In this document: in pieces, positions 36,684-45,877 of the stretch
Layout: every line of letters begins with the position of its first letter
How positions within the stretch are numbered: position 1 is the first letter of the stretch
Source of the DNA: JAWVFN01 sp963696625
GTDB lineage: Bacteria; Actinomycetota; Thermoleophilia; Solirubrobacterales; 70-9
Reading direction: 5' to 3'
NCBI GenBank assembly: GCA_963696625.1
Contig: CAVOKZ010000032.1
Location: forward strand, 1 to 64,000
DNA length: 64,000 nt
Made by a program: the position numbers and the translations under genes
The notes under the pieces: generated by a model
Seen by the model: the letters and a program-made list of their open reading frames with translations, nothing else
Told to the model about the DNA's origin: nothing
The model's database searches: none

Positions 36684-36760
36684 CCCCTCTCCGGTTTCGT
36701 TACCGATCGGCCACTTTTCGCGTGCCATCGAGGACGGATGGCTGGGCTACCCTTTCGGCG

Positions 36761-37054
36761 ATGGCCGGAACTCGCGAAACCTGGACCGACGAGCGGCTCG
36801 ACGATCTCTCGGGCCGGGTGGAGGACGGTTTCAACCGGGTCGACCAGCGCTTCAATGCGGTCGACGCTCGCTTCAACGCCGTCGACGGGCGCTTCGACTC
36901 GTTGGAGGCCCGCATCGACAGTCGGTTCAACTCGCTCGAGGCGCGCTTTGAGGCGCGCTTCGACGCTGCCCAGCGCACCACGCTGCAGATCGGCGGCGGG
37001 ATCATCGCCACGCTCGTGGTCGGCTTCCTCAGCGTGGTGGTCGCCGCAACCTGA
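36761..37054 (+). CDS. Coiled-coil protein with C-terminal membrane anchor
   Basis: 97 aa from ATG 36761. Heptad-like RFNAVDARFNAVDGRFDSLE repeats of 7 residues (about 20-70) form a coiled coil like Bdr/XhlA-type proteins, followed by one TM segment IGGGIIATLVVGFLSVVV at the C-terminus. Probably a tail-anchored oligomer. Function unknown. Confidence 0.65.
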   Translation: MAGTRETWTDERLDDLSGRVEDGFNRVDQRFNAVDARFNAVDGRFDSLEARIDSRFNSLEARFEARFDAAQRTTLQIGGGIIATLVVGFLSVVVAAT

Positions 37055-37178
37055 AAGCGGTTCCGGTCGGTTCAGCTCGGCTCGTCCTCGAGCCCGGCGA
37101 AGAACAGAGCATCGCGAGGGACTGACGGCGCCATTCGTTGCGAGCGGCATGTGATACGCATGCTTTAATGTGGTGAAC

Positions 37179-37421
37179 ATGTCCAAGATGGTTCAGATCC
37201 GGAACATGCCCGAGGAGCTCCACCGCAAGGTGAAGGCACGCGCCGCGGCGGAGGGTCTCTCGCTCTCTGACTACATCAAGAGGGAGCTCGAGCGAAGCGT
37301 CTCGCGGCTCTCGTTCGAAGAGCTGGATGCGCGGGTCAAAGCCCGACCGCGAGGGCGGTTCAGTGCTGAGGACACGCTGCGCATCATTCGCGAGGGCCGC
37401 GATCGCGATGCCGGTCGTTGA
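37179..37421 (+). CDS. RHH (FitA-like) antitoxin of VapBC module 1
   Basis: 80 aa from ATG 37179. N-terminal ribbon-helix-helix MVQIRNMPEELHRKVKARAA, LSLSDYIKREL; the C-terminal tail (RPRGRFSAEDTLRIIREGRD) would bind the toxin. Overlaps the toxin start by 14 bp. GCATG(N7)CATGC upstream (37147-37163) may be its operator. Confidence 0.83.
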   Translation: MSKMVQIRNMPEELHRKVKARAAAEGLSLSDYIKRELERSVSRLSFEELDARVKARPRGRFSAEDTLRIIREGRDRDAGR

Positions 37422-37809
37422 CGCGTCGGTTCTCGTCGAGTACCTGTCCGACGGCAAGCACTCGGAGGTCGCGCGAGCCGTCGTGCGCGAGGGCGACCTG
37501 CTCGCGCCGCACCTGATCGACGCCGAGGTGGGACACGCCCTGCGGGGTCATGTTGCAGCCGGGATGCTCGGGGCACACGAGGCCGAGCAGGCGCTGCTCG
37601 ACTTTTCGGTGATGGCGCTCGCACGGGCGCCCCACGGTCCGCTGCTGCTCACCGCCTGGGCGCTGCGGCGAAACCTCTCGTTCTATGACGCCCTGTACGC
37701 GGCCTTGGCGCTCGAGCTCGACACCGAGTTGGTGACCTTCGACGTCGGCCTCGCGCGTGTCGCCAGGCGTAGACGGATCGGCGTGCGGCTGCTGCGCTCG
37801 GCCCACTAG
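37408..37809 (+). CDS. VapC-like PIN-domain toxin, module 1
   Basis: 133 aa from ATG 37408. PIN ribonuclease acidic residues: VVDASVLVEYL (D), LIDAEVGHAL (E), LSFYDALYAALA (D) and VTFDVGLAR (D). Metal-dependent RNase that inhibits translation when free of its antitoxin. Normal length; overlaps antitoxin. Confidence 0.87.
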   Translation: MPVVDASVLVEYLSDGKHSEVARAVVREGDLLAPHLIDAEVGHALRGHVAAGMLGAHEAEQALLDFSVMALARAPHGPLLLTAWALRRNLSFYDALYAALALELDTELVTFDVGLARVARRRRIGVRLLRSAH

Positions 37810-37919
37810 CGTGCCGTGCGCGCGAATCGTGGCGGCAGGCGGGCTCGATTTCGCAATTTCCGGGTCGTGCAATCGGTGGGCCGCTCCCGAGCACGCGAGC
37901 GCGCAACAATGCCTAGCCG

Positions 37920-38408
37920 ATGGACGCCAACGACATCGACGCACTTCTCAACGATCTCGACCAGCTGGTCCACGACGCGCCCGAGGTTCCCCTCGTCGGC
38001 GAGGCGCGGATCGATCGCGAGTCGGTCTACGACATCCTCGACCGGATGCGGGCGCTGCTTCCCGAGGAGGAAAAGCAGGCGCGCTGGGTGGTCAAGGAGC
38101 GCACCGACCTCCTGCGCGAGGCGAAGAAGGAGGCCGACACGATCGTCTCCGAGGCCCGCCGCCGCGCCCGCGAGCTGACCTCGCCCGACGTGATCACGCG
38201 CGAGTCGCACCGCAACGCCGAGGAGATCGTCGAGGAGGCCCGCTACGAGGAGCGGCGCATGCGCCTCCAGGCCGAGGACTACGCAGACTCGATCATGGAG
38301 ACCCTGCAGGAGAACCTCGACAAGTTCACCGAGGCCGCGCGCCGCGGGCGCCGCCAGATCGCCGGCGACGACCCCGAGCCGCCGCAGCGACCGGAGATCC
38401 GCCGATGA
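37920..38408 (+). CDS. DivIVA/ATP-synthase-b-like coiled-coil protein
   Basis: 162 aa from ATG 37920, highly charged with a long coiled coil (VVKERTDLLREAKKEADTIV to about residue 140). Similar small coiled-coil proteins in actinobacteria are cell-division or cytoskeletal accessory proteins. No TM segment. Overlaps the next gene (ATGA). Role inferred only from shape. Confidence 0.7.
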   Translation: MDANDIDALLNDLDQLVHDAPEVPLVGEARIDRESVYDILDRMRALLPEEEKQARWVVKERTDLLREAKKEADTIVSEARRRARELTSPDVITRESHRNAEEIVEEARYEERRMRLQAEDYADSIMETLQENLDKFTEAARRGRRQIAGDDPEPPQRPEIRR

Positions 38409-38563
38409 CCCACCCGGGACCCTCGCGCACGATCATCGTCGAGCCGATCGAGACTCCCGAAGAGGCGCCGGCGCCGCAGCCGCTGCCCGAGCGCGAGCCC
38501 GAGCCGGCGCCGAAGCGCGAGCCCGCCCGCGAGCCCGAGCGCGAACCGGTCCCGGCGCGGTGA
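38405..38563 (+). CDS. Small Pro/Glu/Arg-rich protein
   Basis: 52 aa from ATG 38405, overlapping the coiled-coil stop and ending on the next start (GTGA). Starts MTHPGPSRTIIVEPIETPEE then low-complexity PEREPEPAPKREP repeats. Its 3' end (from about 38537) belongs to the segment duplicated at 41455. Coding is supported by the double overlap, not by family. Confidence 0.5.
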   Translation: MTHPGPSRTIIVEPIETPEEAPAPQPLPEREPEPAPKREPAREPEREPVPAR

Positions 38564-39117
38564 TCGAAGAAGCGCCACTCGTAGCCGGCCGCCTCTACGG
38601 CCTCCGCACCTGGCGCGTTCGCTGGCGCGCCAGCCGCCCCGTCCTCTCCGGCGTCTTTCAGAGCGCCCCCTGGAACGACGCGCTCGAGGCGACCAAGGCC
38701 CGCTGCCGCGGCCAAGGCCGCACCCAGCACTCGGCGCCGGCGCCCGACTGCCGCTGCGGCATCTACGGCATGCACCCGTCGCGGATCGGCGAGTGGTTCG
38801 AGATGACCCGCAAGCCGTTCGACTGGGGTCCGACCGTGCACGGGATCGTCGAGGCCTGGGGCCGGGTCGAGCTCCACGAGGACGGCTTCCGCGCCGAGCT
38901 CGCGCGCCCCTACGCGATCGTCCACGTCGAGGGCTACGGCACCTGGAACGAGTCGCGCGAGATCGCCGAGGCGATGGGAGTCGAGCACCTGATCTTCGAG
39001 CGCGTCTCCGACGTCGCCGAGTACTGCGAGGAGAACGGGCTCGGCATGGACCGGGCGACGGTCGCGGAGCTCAACCCGTATCGGGACACGCTTGGTCCCG
39101 AGCGCGCTGTTTCCTGA
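38560..39117 (+). CDS. Conserved hypothetical protein, paralogue A of a duplicated pair
   Basis: 185 aa from GTG 38560. CRCGIYGMHP and VHGIVEAWGRVELHEDGFRA match a conserved actinobacterial protein family of unknown function. Nearly identical to 41473-42030 except for one substitution (CRGQGR vs CRGHGR) and silent or end differences in the last about 80 bases. A VapBC module follows directly. Confidence 0.7.
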   Translation: MIEEAPLVAGRLYGLRTWRVRWRASRPVLSGVFQSAPWNDALEATKARCRGQGRTQHSAPAPDCRCGIYGMHPSRIGEWFEMTRKPFDWGPTVHGIVEAWGRVELHEDGFRAELARPYAIVHVEGYGTWNESREIAEAMGVEHLIFERVSDVAEYCEENGLGMDRATVAELNPYRDTLGPERAVS

Positions 39118-39154
39118 ATCGTCGGCGCGCGTTTCTTGACGGTCGTGGGGTCAA

Positions 39155-39179
39155 AGGTATGATGCTTGCGTTCATACCT
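39155..39179 (+). promoter_or_regulatory. Palindromic operator of VapBC module 2
   Basis: Perfect 8-bp inverted repeat AGGTATGA (39155-39162) / TCATACCT (39172-39179), just upstream of ATG 39185. RHH antitoxins bind such palindromes to autoregulate; probable operator. Confidence 0.6.
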
Positions 39180-39184
39180 ATTGC

Positions 39185-39418
39185 ATGCCCACCACCGTGG
39201 CCCGTCGCACCATCTATCTCCCCAAAGACGTCGAGAAGCTCGCGCGCGACAATGCCGAGGAGGGCGAATCTTTCTCGGCCACCATCGCTCGTTTGGTGCA
39301 GGCGGGTGCGCGAAAGGGGGCATACCCCGACTGGATCGGCTCCGGCGAGGGCCCCGAGGATCTCGGACTGAATGCCGAGAAGTATCTGAAGGAGATCTTC
39401 GAGGAGTTCTCAGACTGA
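39185..39418 (+). CDS. RHH-like antitoxin of VapBC module 2
   Basis: 77 aa from ATG 39185. TVARRTIYLPKDVEKLARDN, GESFSATIARLVQAG is an RHH fold; the C-terminal part (DLGLNAEKYLKEIFEEFS) likely wraps the toxin. Stop TGA overlaps the toxin start. The operator palindrome lies immediately upstream. Confidence 0.8.
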   Translation: MPTTVARRTIYLPKDVEKLARDNAEEGESFSATIARLVQAGARKGAYPDWIGSGEGPEDLGLNAEKYLKEIFEEFSD

Positions 39419-39849
39419 AGGCGGTCGCCGATACGGGGCCGCTGGTCGCCGCCGCCAACTCGCGCGAGAGGACGCATGCCGTGGCGCGGGAGATCGTTGC
39501 CTCGCTCGGCGCCTCGCTAATCGTTCCGCTCACCGTTGCGACCGAGGTCGATCACATGCTGCGAACGCGAGTCGGCACAGATTCAGCACGAAAGTTCTTG
39601 GCCGCGCTCGCCGGTGGCACGCTCGGGCTCGCGCCGGTGACCCCGGGCCTTCTCCGGCGCGCGGTCGAAATCGAGGAGCGGTACGCGGACCTCCAGCTCG
39701 GGCTCGTCGATGCCTCTGTGATGGCGATCGCCGAGCGCCACGAGCTGCCGATTCTCACCTTCGACTTTGCCGATTTCCGCGCCACCGCCCCGGCGAAGGG
39801 GGAGTGGCGCCTGGTGATCGACGAGGCTCGGCTCGGGGACGTCCTTTAG
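39415..39849 (+). CDS. VapC-like PIN-domain toxin, module 2, apparent CTG start
   Basis: 144 aa. PIN motifs VADTGPLVAAAN, LTVATEVDHML, GLVDASVMAIAE and LTFDFADF are intact. No ATG/GTG/TTG lies near the conserved N-terminus; the only fitting start is CTG 39415, overlapping the antitoxin stop as CTGA in place of the usual ATGA. The frame continues upstream to 39166 through antitoxin sequence, which is not a credible start. Confidence 0.82.
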   Translation: MKAVADTGPLVAAANSRERTHAVAREIVASLGASLIVPLTVATEVDHMLRTRVGTDSARKFLAALAGGTLGLAPVTPGLLRRAVEIEERYADLQLGLVDASVMAIAERHELPILTFDFADFRATAPAKGEWRLVIDEARLGDVL

Positions 39850-40073
39850 TAACGGCTCGCTGCTCAAGGTCTAGCTTTCCCCCGCCCAGTCAACCCCGTT
39901 GACACCCAGCGCCGAGCGGGCCGACGAAATCCGCCGCAATTTCCGAGAAGAACGAGAAGGGCCAGCGGCCGCCGGAAACCGGCAGGCTGATCAGACGCCG
40001 TCGAGCGGCAGGCTTTCGTTTGCGCCGTGAGGAAGGCGGCCGGCGCGAGCGGGCGGCAAGCTAGTTTGCGCCG

Positions 40074-41331
40074 TCATGCGGCATAGCCGGAAACGCCGTC
40101 ACCGCTCGCGCCATGCCTGGCCCGAGCGTATCGCTCTTCGTCGAAGGGTTGTTGGCTTTTGAGCATCGCGTGGCAGAGCCGGCAGGCGTGGCGAGCCAAG
40201 GCGACCCGCGCCTGGATCGGCTCCATGCCGCGGGCCCGGGAGCTCTCGGTCGCGGCGAGCGAAGCACTCCGAGTAGCGCGAGAGCCCCCAGGCGATCCCC
40301 ATCAGCGCGTCGCGGAACTCGGCGAGGCCCTGGCGCGAGATCCCCCCGCGGCGACGCAGGGTGGCCGACTGGTAGCTCGCCGGCGCCAAACCCGTCGCCG
40401 AGTAGAGCCGCTCGGCGCTGGCGAAACGCTCGATCGGCAGGGCATGAGCAGCGAAGGCCGCGGCGCGGACCACCGCCACCCCCGGCAGGCTCACCAGGAT
40501 CTGCCCGCTGGTCTCGGCGAGCAGCCCGCCGATCTCTACCTCCGAGCGCTCGATCTCGTCCCGGAGCGTGCGCCAGCGCGCGAGGCCCCGGCCGAGCCAC
40601 TCGGCCCGCAGCTCGGCGTCGGGTGGCGGTGGGAGCAGCCGCCGCCAGCGATCAGCCCAATAGCCCGCGTTTGCAGGGGTGAAACGCCCCGGAGCACGGG
40701 CTATCAGCGAGCGAGGCGCCGGCGCCCGGCCGCAGAAGTCGACCGCGCAGGCAAGCACTGCCTGCCCCGATACGTCCTCCAGCTTGAGGGCGCGGCCATG
40801 ACCCCGAGGCGCCGAGAGCCCCGGGCAGAGACCGTTCAGCTGATCGTGGAGGCGCTGCTGGGCGACCTTTCGCTCCGCCACCAGGGCGTGGCGGTGGCGG
40901 ACCGCCGCCAGCATCGTCTGCGCCGGGTCTGAGGCGGCCGGACGCCCGAGCCCCTGACGGGCCGAGGTGACGAGCGCGGCGCAGTCGCGGTCGTCGGTCT
41001 TGAAGCGACGCGAGCCGAGCTGGGTGCGGGCCGCCTGCACCTCGGACGGGGCAAAGAGGCGAAGCGAGCCCGGGAAGCGTCGCTCGAGCTCCAGCGCCCA
41101 GGCACGATGGAGCGAGCCGGTCGCCTCGATCGCGATCACCGGGTCGTCGGCGCCCGTTGCGGCGATCAAGGCTTCGACGCGGTCGACCCCCTCGCGCAGA
41201 GTCGGCAGGCTGACCGGCTCGCCGATCACTCCAGCCTCACCGGTGGCGAGCATGGCGCGGTTGAAGACCTTCCCGCAGTCGATCGCGACTACGAGCTTGC
41301 TCGGCGGCAACTCTCGGGCTACAAGGTTCAT
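40074..41331 (-). CDS. IS110 family transposase, +1 frameshift beside GAGCTC
   Basis: From ATG 41331. N-terminal DEDD RuvC-like domain (LVVAIDCGKVFNRAML, IAIEATGSLHRAW, KTDDRDCAALV) and C-terminal transposase_20 domain (LVSLPGVAVVRAAAFAAHAL, LYSATGLAPASYQSATLRRR). After FARRDREL the frame shifts; the alternate frame continues RARGMEPIQARVALARHACR to a TGA at 40074, typical of the family. The extra base (one C too many on the coding strand) directly follows GAGCTC at plus 40240-40245. Corrected length 418 aa. IS110 elements lack obvious terminal repeats, and none are seen. Confidence 0.87.
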
Positions 41332-41472
41332 GAACGACCTCTCTCTCTTGGAAGAAAAGAGAAACCCTCCCTGACCGGGATGGCCTCTCAGGGGATCGGT
41401 TGTTCAGGAGCTATCAGCCGGCGGCTAGAACTCCAGGCTCCCGCCCTTGTAGCGCGAACCGGTCCCGGCGCG

Positions 41473-42030
41473 GTGATCGAAGAAGCGCCACTCGTAGCCG
41501 GCCGCCTCTACGGCCTCCGCACCTGGCGCGTTCGCTGGCGCGCCAGCCGCCCCGTCCTCTCCGGCGTCTTTCAGAGCGCCCCCTGGAACGACGCGCTCGA
41601 GGCGACCAAGGCCCGCTGCCGCGGCCACGGCCGCACCCAGCACTCGGCGCCGGCGCCCGACTGCCGCTGCGGCATCTACGGCATGCACCCGTCGCGGATC
41701 GGCGAGTGGTTCGAGATGACCCGCAAGCCGTTCGACTGGGGTCCGACCGTGCACGGGATCGTCGAGGCCTGGGGCCGGGTCGAGCTCCACGAGGACGGCT
41801 TCCGCGCCGAGCTCGCGCGCCCCTACGCGATCGTCCACGTCGAGGGCTACGGCACCTGGAACGAGTCGCGCGAGATCGCCGAGGCGATGGGAGTCGAGCA
41901 CCTGATCTTCGAGCGCGTCTCCGACGTCGCCGAGTACTGCGAGGAGAACGGGCTGGGGATGGACCGGGCGACGGTTGCGGAGCTCAATCCGTATCGGGAC
42001 ACACTCGGCCCCGAGCGCGCGGCTTCCTAG
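41473..42030 (+). CDS. Conserved hypothetical protein, paralogue B of the duplicated pair
   Basis: 185 aa from GTG 41473. Duplicate of 38560-39117; the identical tract starts at GCGCGAACCGG (about 41453), including the 3' end of the small Pro/Glu gene, which shows the duplication boundary lies inside that gene. The last about 80 bases have diverged, so copying or gene conversion covered only the 5' part. Followed by a MazEF-type module. IS110 lies between the two copies. Confidence 0.7.
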   Translation: MIEEAPLVAGRLYGLRTWRVRWRASRPVLSGVFQSAPWNDALEATKARCRGHGRTQHSAPAPDCRCGIYGMHPSRIGEWFEMTRKPFDWGPTVHGIVEAWGRVELHEDGFRAELARPYAIVHVEGYGTWNESREIAEAMGVEHLIFERVSDVAEYCEENGLGMDRATVAELNPYRDTLGPERAAS

Positions 42031-42059
42031 CGGCCTGAACTGACAAAGCCGTTCGGCTC

Positions 42060-42079
42060 TGTATACATTTGCGTATACA
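42060..42079 (+). promoter_or_regulatory. Palindrome/promoter overlapping the start of MazEF-type module
   Basis: TGTATAC (42060-42066) and GTATACA (42073-42079) form an inverted repeat that runs into the ATG at 42079. TATACA could serve as a -10 for a leaderless message. Likely autoregulatory operator. Confidence 0.55.
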
Positions 42080-42348
42080 TGGCTGCAAAGAGCACAGCGA
42101 AGATCTCGCCCACCGTGCGGGTCCATCCAAGAACACGCGAGCAGCTCCGGCGTCTCAGCACGGCGACTGGGCGTTCGACGCCCGACCTTCTTGCCGAGGC
42201 GGTCGACCGCGTTGAGCAGGACGGGCTGCTCGCATCTGCCAACGAGGCTTTCGCTGCGCTGCGAGAGGATCCGGAGGCTTGGTCTGAGGAGCTTGAGGAG
42301 CGGCGCGCCTGGGACGGCGCGGAGACCCCGCCGGATCGAGGAAGGTGA
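42079..42348 (+). CDS. Antitoxin of MazF/PemK-type module
   Basis: 89 aa from ATG 42079. RHH-like TVRVHPRTREQLRRLSTATG, STPDLLAEAVDRVEQ, then an acidic tail. The stop overlaps the toxin GTG (GTGA), so the pair is translationally coupled. The upstream palindrome fits antitoxin autoregulation. Confidence 0.78.
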   Translation: MAAKSTAKISPTVRVHPRTREQLRRLSTATGRSTPDLLAEAVDRVEQDGLLASANEAFAALREDPEAWSEELEERRAWDGAETPPDRGR

Positions 42349-42686
42349 AGAAGCCGAGGCGCGGCGAGATCTGGGACGTGAACCTCGGAGCCACGCAGGG
42401 TCACGAACAAGCCGGACGCCGCCCCGCCCTGATCCTCTCGGTCGACAGCTTCAACCACGGGCCGAGTGGATTGGTGATCGCGGTCCCCCTGACCACCCGC
42501 TTTCGCCGCCAGCCGCTTCACGTTCGAGTCGAGCCGCCCGAGGGCGGGTTGCGGCGGCGGAGCTTCGCCAAGTGCGAGGACGTTCGATCGGTCTCGGTCA
42601 AGCGCCTGGCGCGCAGGCGAGGGAAGCTCAAACGGGAAACCGTCGCCGCGGTCGCCGCCCGGGTACGCCTCCTGGTCGGGGCTTGA
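42345..42686 (+). CDS. MazF/PemK family toxin endoribonuclease
   Basis: 113 aa from GTG 42345. RRGEIWDVNLG and GRRPALILSVDSFN are the signature N-terminal strands (the E/R and Arg of PemK/MazF); VIAVPLTTRFR and FAKCEDVRSVSVKRL follow. A sequence-specific mRNA interferase. Complete. Confidence 0.87.
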   Translation: MKKPRRGEIWDVNLGATQGHEQAGRRPALILSVDSFNHGPSGLVIAVPLTTRFRRQPLHVRVEPPEGGLRRRSFAKCEDVRSVSVKRLARRRGKLKRETVAAVAARVRLLVGA

Positions 42687-42695
42687 CCCGGCTCA

Positions 42696-43177
42696 GAAGC
42701 TCCAGGCTGCCGCCCTTGTAGGGCTTCGCCGGCTTCTTCGCCGGCGAGGACGAGCATCGCCGGGGAGAAGGTGAGCACGGTGGTCGCGGCGAGGGTGATC
42801 GCGTCGTGGTCGTTGTCGGTTCGCGCCCGCGCGTGCTCGATCTGGCTCATCAGGAACACCTGGTGGTCCATCGAGAGGCCGAAGAGCACGGCCGGCCGCT
42901 CCAGACGCCCTTGTCGGCCTCCTTCGGCTTCGGGCGCAGGGTAGGCGGGCATGCGGGCCGAGTCGATCTTGGTCCCGACCAGCGCGAGGACCGCCGGCAG
43001 CAGGGTGATCGCCGCGGCGACGGGTGCGATCGTCGGCACGCCGACGACGTGACCGAGCAGGCCGATCAGCGACAGCCCGACCAGCAGGCCAGCACCGACG
43101 AGCACGAGCCAGCCGAACAGCACCGCCACCTTGTGATGGGCAATCGAGTAGCCGAGGCGGTGGAGGAAGCGAGCCAA
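42696..43177 (-). pseudogene. MMPL/RND-type transporter remnant with internal deletions
   Basis: Starts MARFLHRLGYSIAHHKVAVL at 43177, then joins SLIGLLGHVVGVPTIAPVAA to LFGLSMDHQVFLMSQIEHAR and FSPAMLVLAG. These are pieces of a roughly 700-aa MMPL transporter in the right order with most of the protein missing. The expected end is KPYKGGSLEL in another frame; GAAGCTC at 42696-42702 may be another disturbed GAGCTC. A 24-bp copy of this 3' end sits at 41427-41450, flanking the duplicated block. Confidence 0.7.
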
Positions 43178-43206
43178 AGCCGGACTTCAGCCTATGCTCT
43201 GCCGCC

Positions 43207-44217
43207 GTGGCTAAGTCGCCAAAGAGCCGAGCGGTCGAGCCGCGCGCCGACCGGGTCCTGCCCGGGGTCTGGCGCCTGCGCCTGCCGCTGCCGTGGCCCG
43301 GCGTGCCGCACGGCAACGCCTGGGCGGTGGAGGGTCAGGGCGGCGTCGTCATGTTCGACACCGGGATCGGCGGCAAGGGTCGGATGGCCGAGTTCGAGCA
43401 GGCGCTGCGCCAGACGGGGTTCGCGGTCGAGGACGTGAAGCTCGTCGCCTGTACCCACTCTCATGTAGATCATTTCGGCAACTCTGCGCCGATCTCCACT
43501 ATTTCGGGATGTGAGGTCTGGGTTCATCCAGCGTGGGGACACGTGCGAAAGCTCGTCGATGACCCGGACGCCGCGTTCGATGCGCAGATCGAGGTCGCAC
43601 GGCAGAGCGGCGTCCCGCCCGAGGGCCTCGAGCTCTACGTGAATATGCGCCGCGGCGCCGAGACCGGGATCGACGAGCTGCCGACGCCCGACAAGGACCT
43701 GCTGCCCGGGGTCGAGGTCGAGACCGACCTCGGCGCCTGGCAGGTCTACGAGACCCCCGGCCACGCGCCCTCGCACGTCTGCTTCCATCAGCCCGAGCGC
43801 AAGTTGCTGATCTCGGGCGACCACCTGCTCGGCCGCGTCTCGCTGTTCTTCGACCAGGGGCACACGCCCGATCCCCCCGGCGAGTACCTGCGCGGGCTCG
43901 ACGAGATCGCCCCGCTGGAGATCGACCTCTGCCTCTCGGGCCACGGCCGCCCCTTCCGCGACATCCACGCCAAGATCGACGCCAACCGCGCCGAGACCGC
44001 CGACCAGCTCGCCCGCGTCCGCGGCGCCCTCCGCGAGGGCGAGAAGACCGCCTTCGAGGCGGTCCCGGCGCTGCTCGGCGACGACTCCAGCCCCCAGGCC
44101 GCCGGCTGGGGCCTGCAGCTCGTGCTCGCCTACTTCGACCACATGCGCGAGCTCGGCGAGGCCGCGCCGGTCGAAGGAACAGACCCAGTTCGGTGGCGAC
44201 TGACGAAGAAGTCGTAA
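43207..44217 (+). CDS. MBL-fold metallohydrolase
   Basis: 336 aa from GTG 43207. Zinc motif THSHVDHFGN (HxHxDH), GGVVMFDTGIGG, YETPGHAPSHVCFHQ, LLISGDHLLG and CLSGHGRPF give a full set of metallo-beta-lactamase ligands. The C-terminal helical extension resembles glyoxalase II/LACTB2-like thioesterases. Its stop codon lies within the first unit of a 39-bp tandem repeat. Confidence 0.85.
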   Translation: MAKSPKSRAVEPRADRVLPGVWRLRLPLPWPGVPHGNAWAVEGQGGVVMFDTGIGGKGRMAEFEQALRQTGFAVEDVKLVACTHSHVDHFGNSAPISTISGCEVWVHPAWGHVRKLVDDPDAAFDAQIEVARQSGVPPEGLELYVNMRRGAETGIDELPTPDKDLLPGVEVETDLGAWQVYETPGHAPSHVCFHQPERKLLISGDHLLGRVSLFFDQGHTPDPPGEYLRGLDEIAPLEIDLCLSGHGRPFRDIHAKIDANRAETADQLARVRGALREGEKTAFEAVPALLGDDSSPQAAGWGLQLVLAYFDHMRELGEAAPVEGTDPVRWRLTKKS

Positions 44218-44364
44218 CGACTGTTAAGGGTCTGACCCCGGGTTTGACTCTCGTAACGACTGTTAAGGGTCTGACCCCGGGTTTGACTCTCGTAACGACT
44301 GTTAAGGGTCTGACCCCGGGTTTGACTCTCGTAACGACTGTTAAGGGTCTGACCCCGGGTTTGA
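44213..44364 (+). repeat. 39-bp tandem repeat, about 3.9 copies
   Basis: Units start at 44213, 44252, 44291 and 44330; each contains TAAGGGTCTGACCCCGGG. Three units are identical and the fourth diverges at its end. 39 bp is 13 codons, so one frame reads VTTVKGLTPGLTL four times. The core AGGGTCTGACCCC is related to the palindromic repeats at 58.2 and 60.5 kb. Confidence 0.9.
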
Positions 44365-44420
44365 TTGCTGATGTCTGGGAGTCGAAAGCGCAGTTCGACG
44401 AGTTCGCGCGTTCCCGGTAG
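44364..44420 (+). pseudogene. 3' stub of a small ABM-like protein gene
   Basis: The frame running out of the tandem repeat ends LIADVWESKAQFDEFARSR, a pattern typical of the end of small antibiotic-biosynthesis-monooxygenase-like proteins (DVWES...F..F). The 5' part of the gene is gone, replaced by the repeat. Short, so moderate confidence only. Confidence 0.4.
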
Positions 44421-44528
44421 GCGGGTGGACGATCGCGGGGTCCGTGCCGCCCGCCTGCTACGGTGCTCCGCGACGGAGGGCACCCGCCCCCGTGAGGTTC
44501 CGAATTCTCCCAGCGCTTCTCTTTGCTC

Positions 44529-44587
44529 TCGGGGTTTAACGAATCTCCCCGAGGCATTCGCCTCATACATAAGGAGAAACGCAACAC
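44529..44587 (+). promoter_or_regulatory. 5' leader of DEAD-box helicase with hairpin and SD
   Basis: CTCGGGG and CCCCGAG (about 44529-44555) form a 7-bp stem, followed by AAGGAG (44570-44575) 12 bases before ATG 44588. DEAD-box RNA helicases are often cold-regulated through structured leaders; the hairpin could act so, but this is inference. Confidence 0.4.

Positions 44588-45877
<1,290 letters not shown>

Noticed and set aside
44213..44364. Tandem 39-bp units as a CRISPR array
   Set aside because: Units are contiguous with no variable spacers and no cas genes are nearby.
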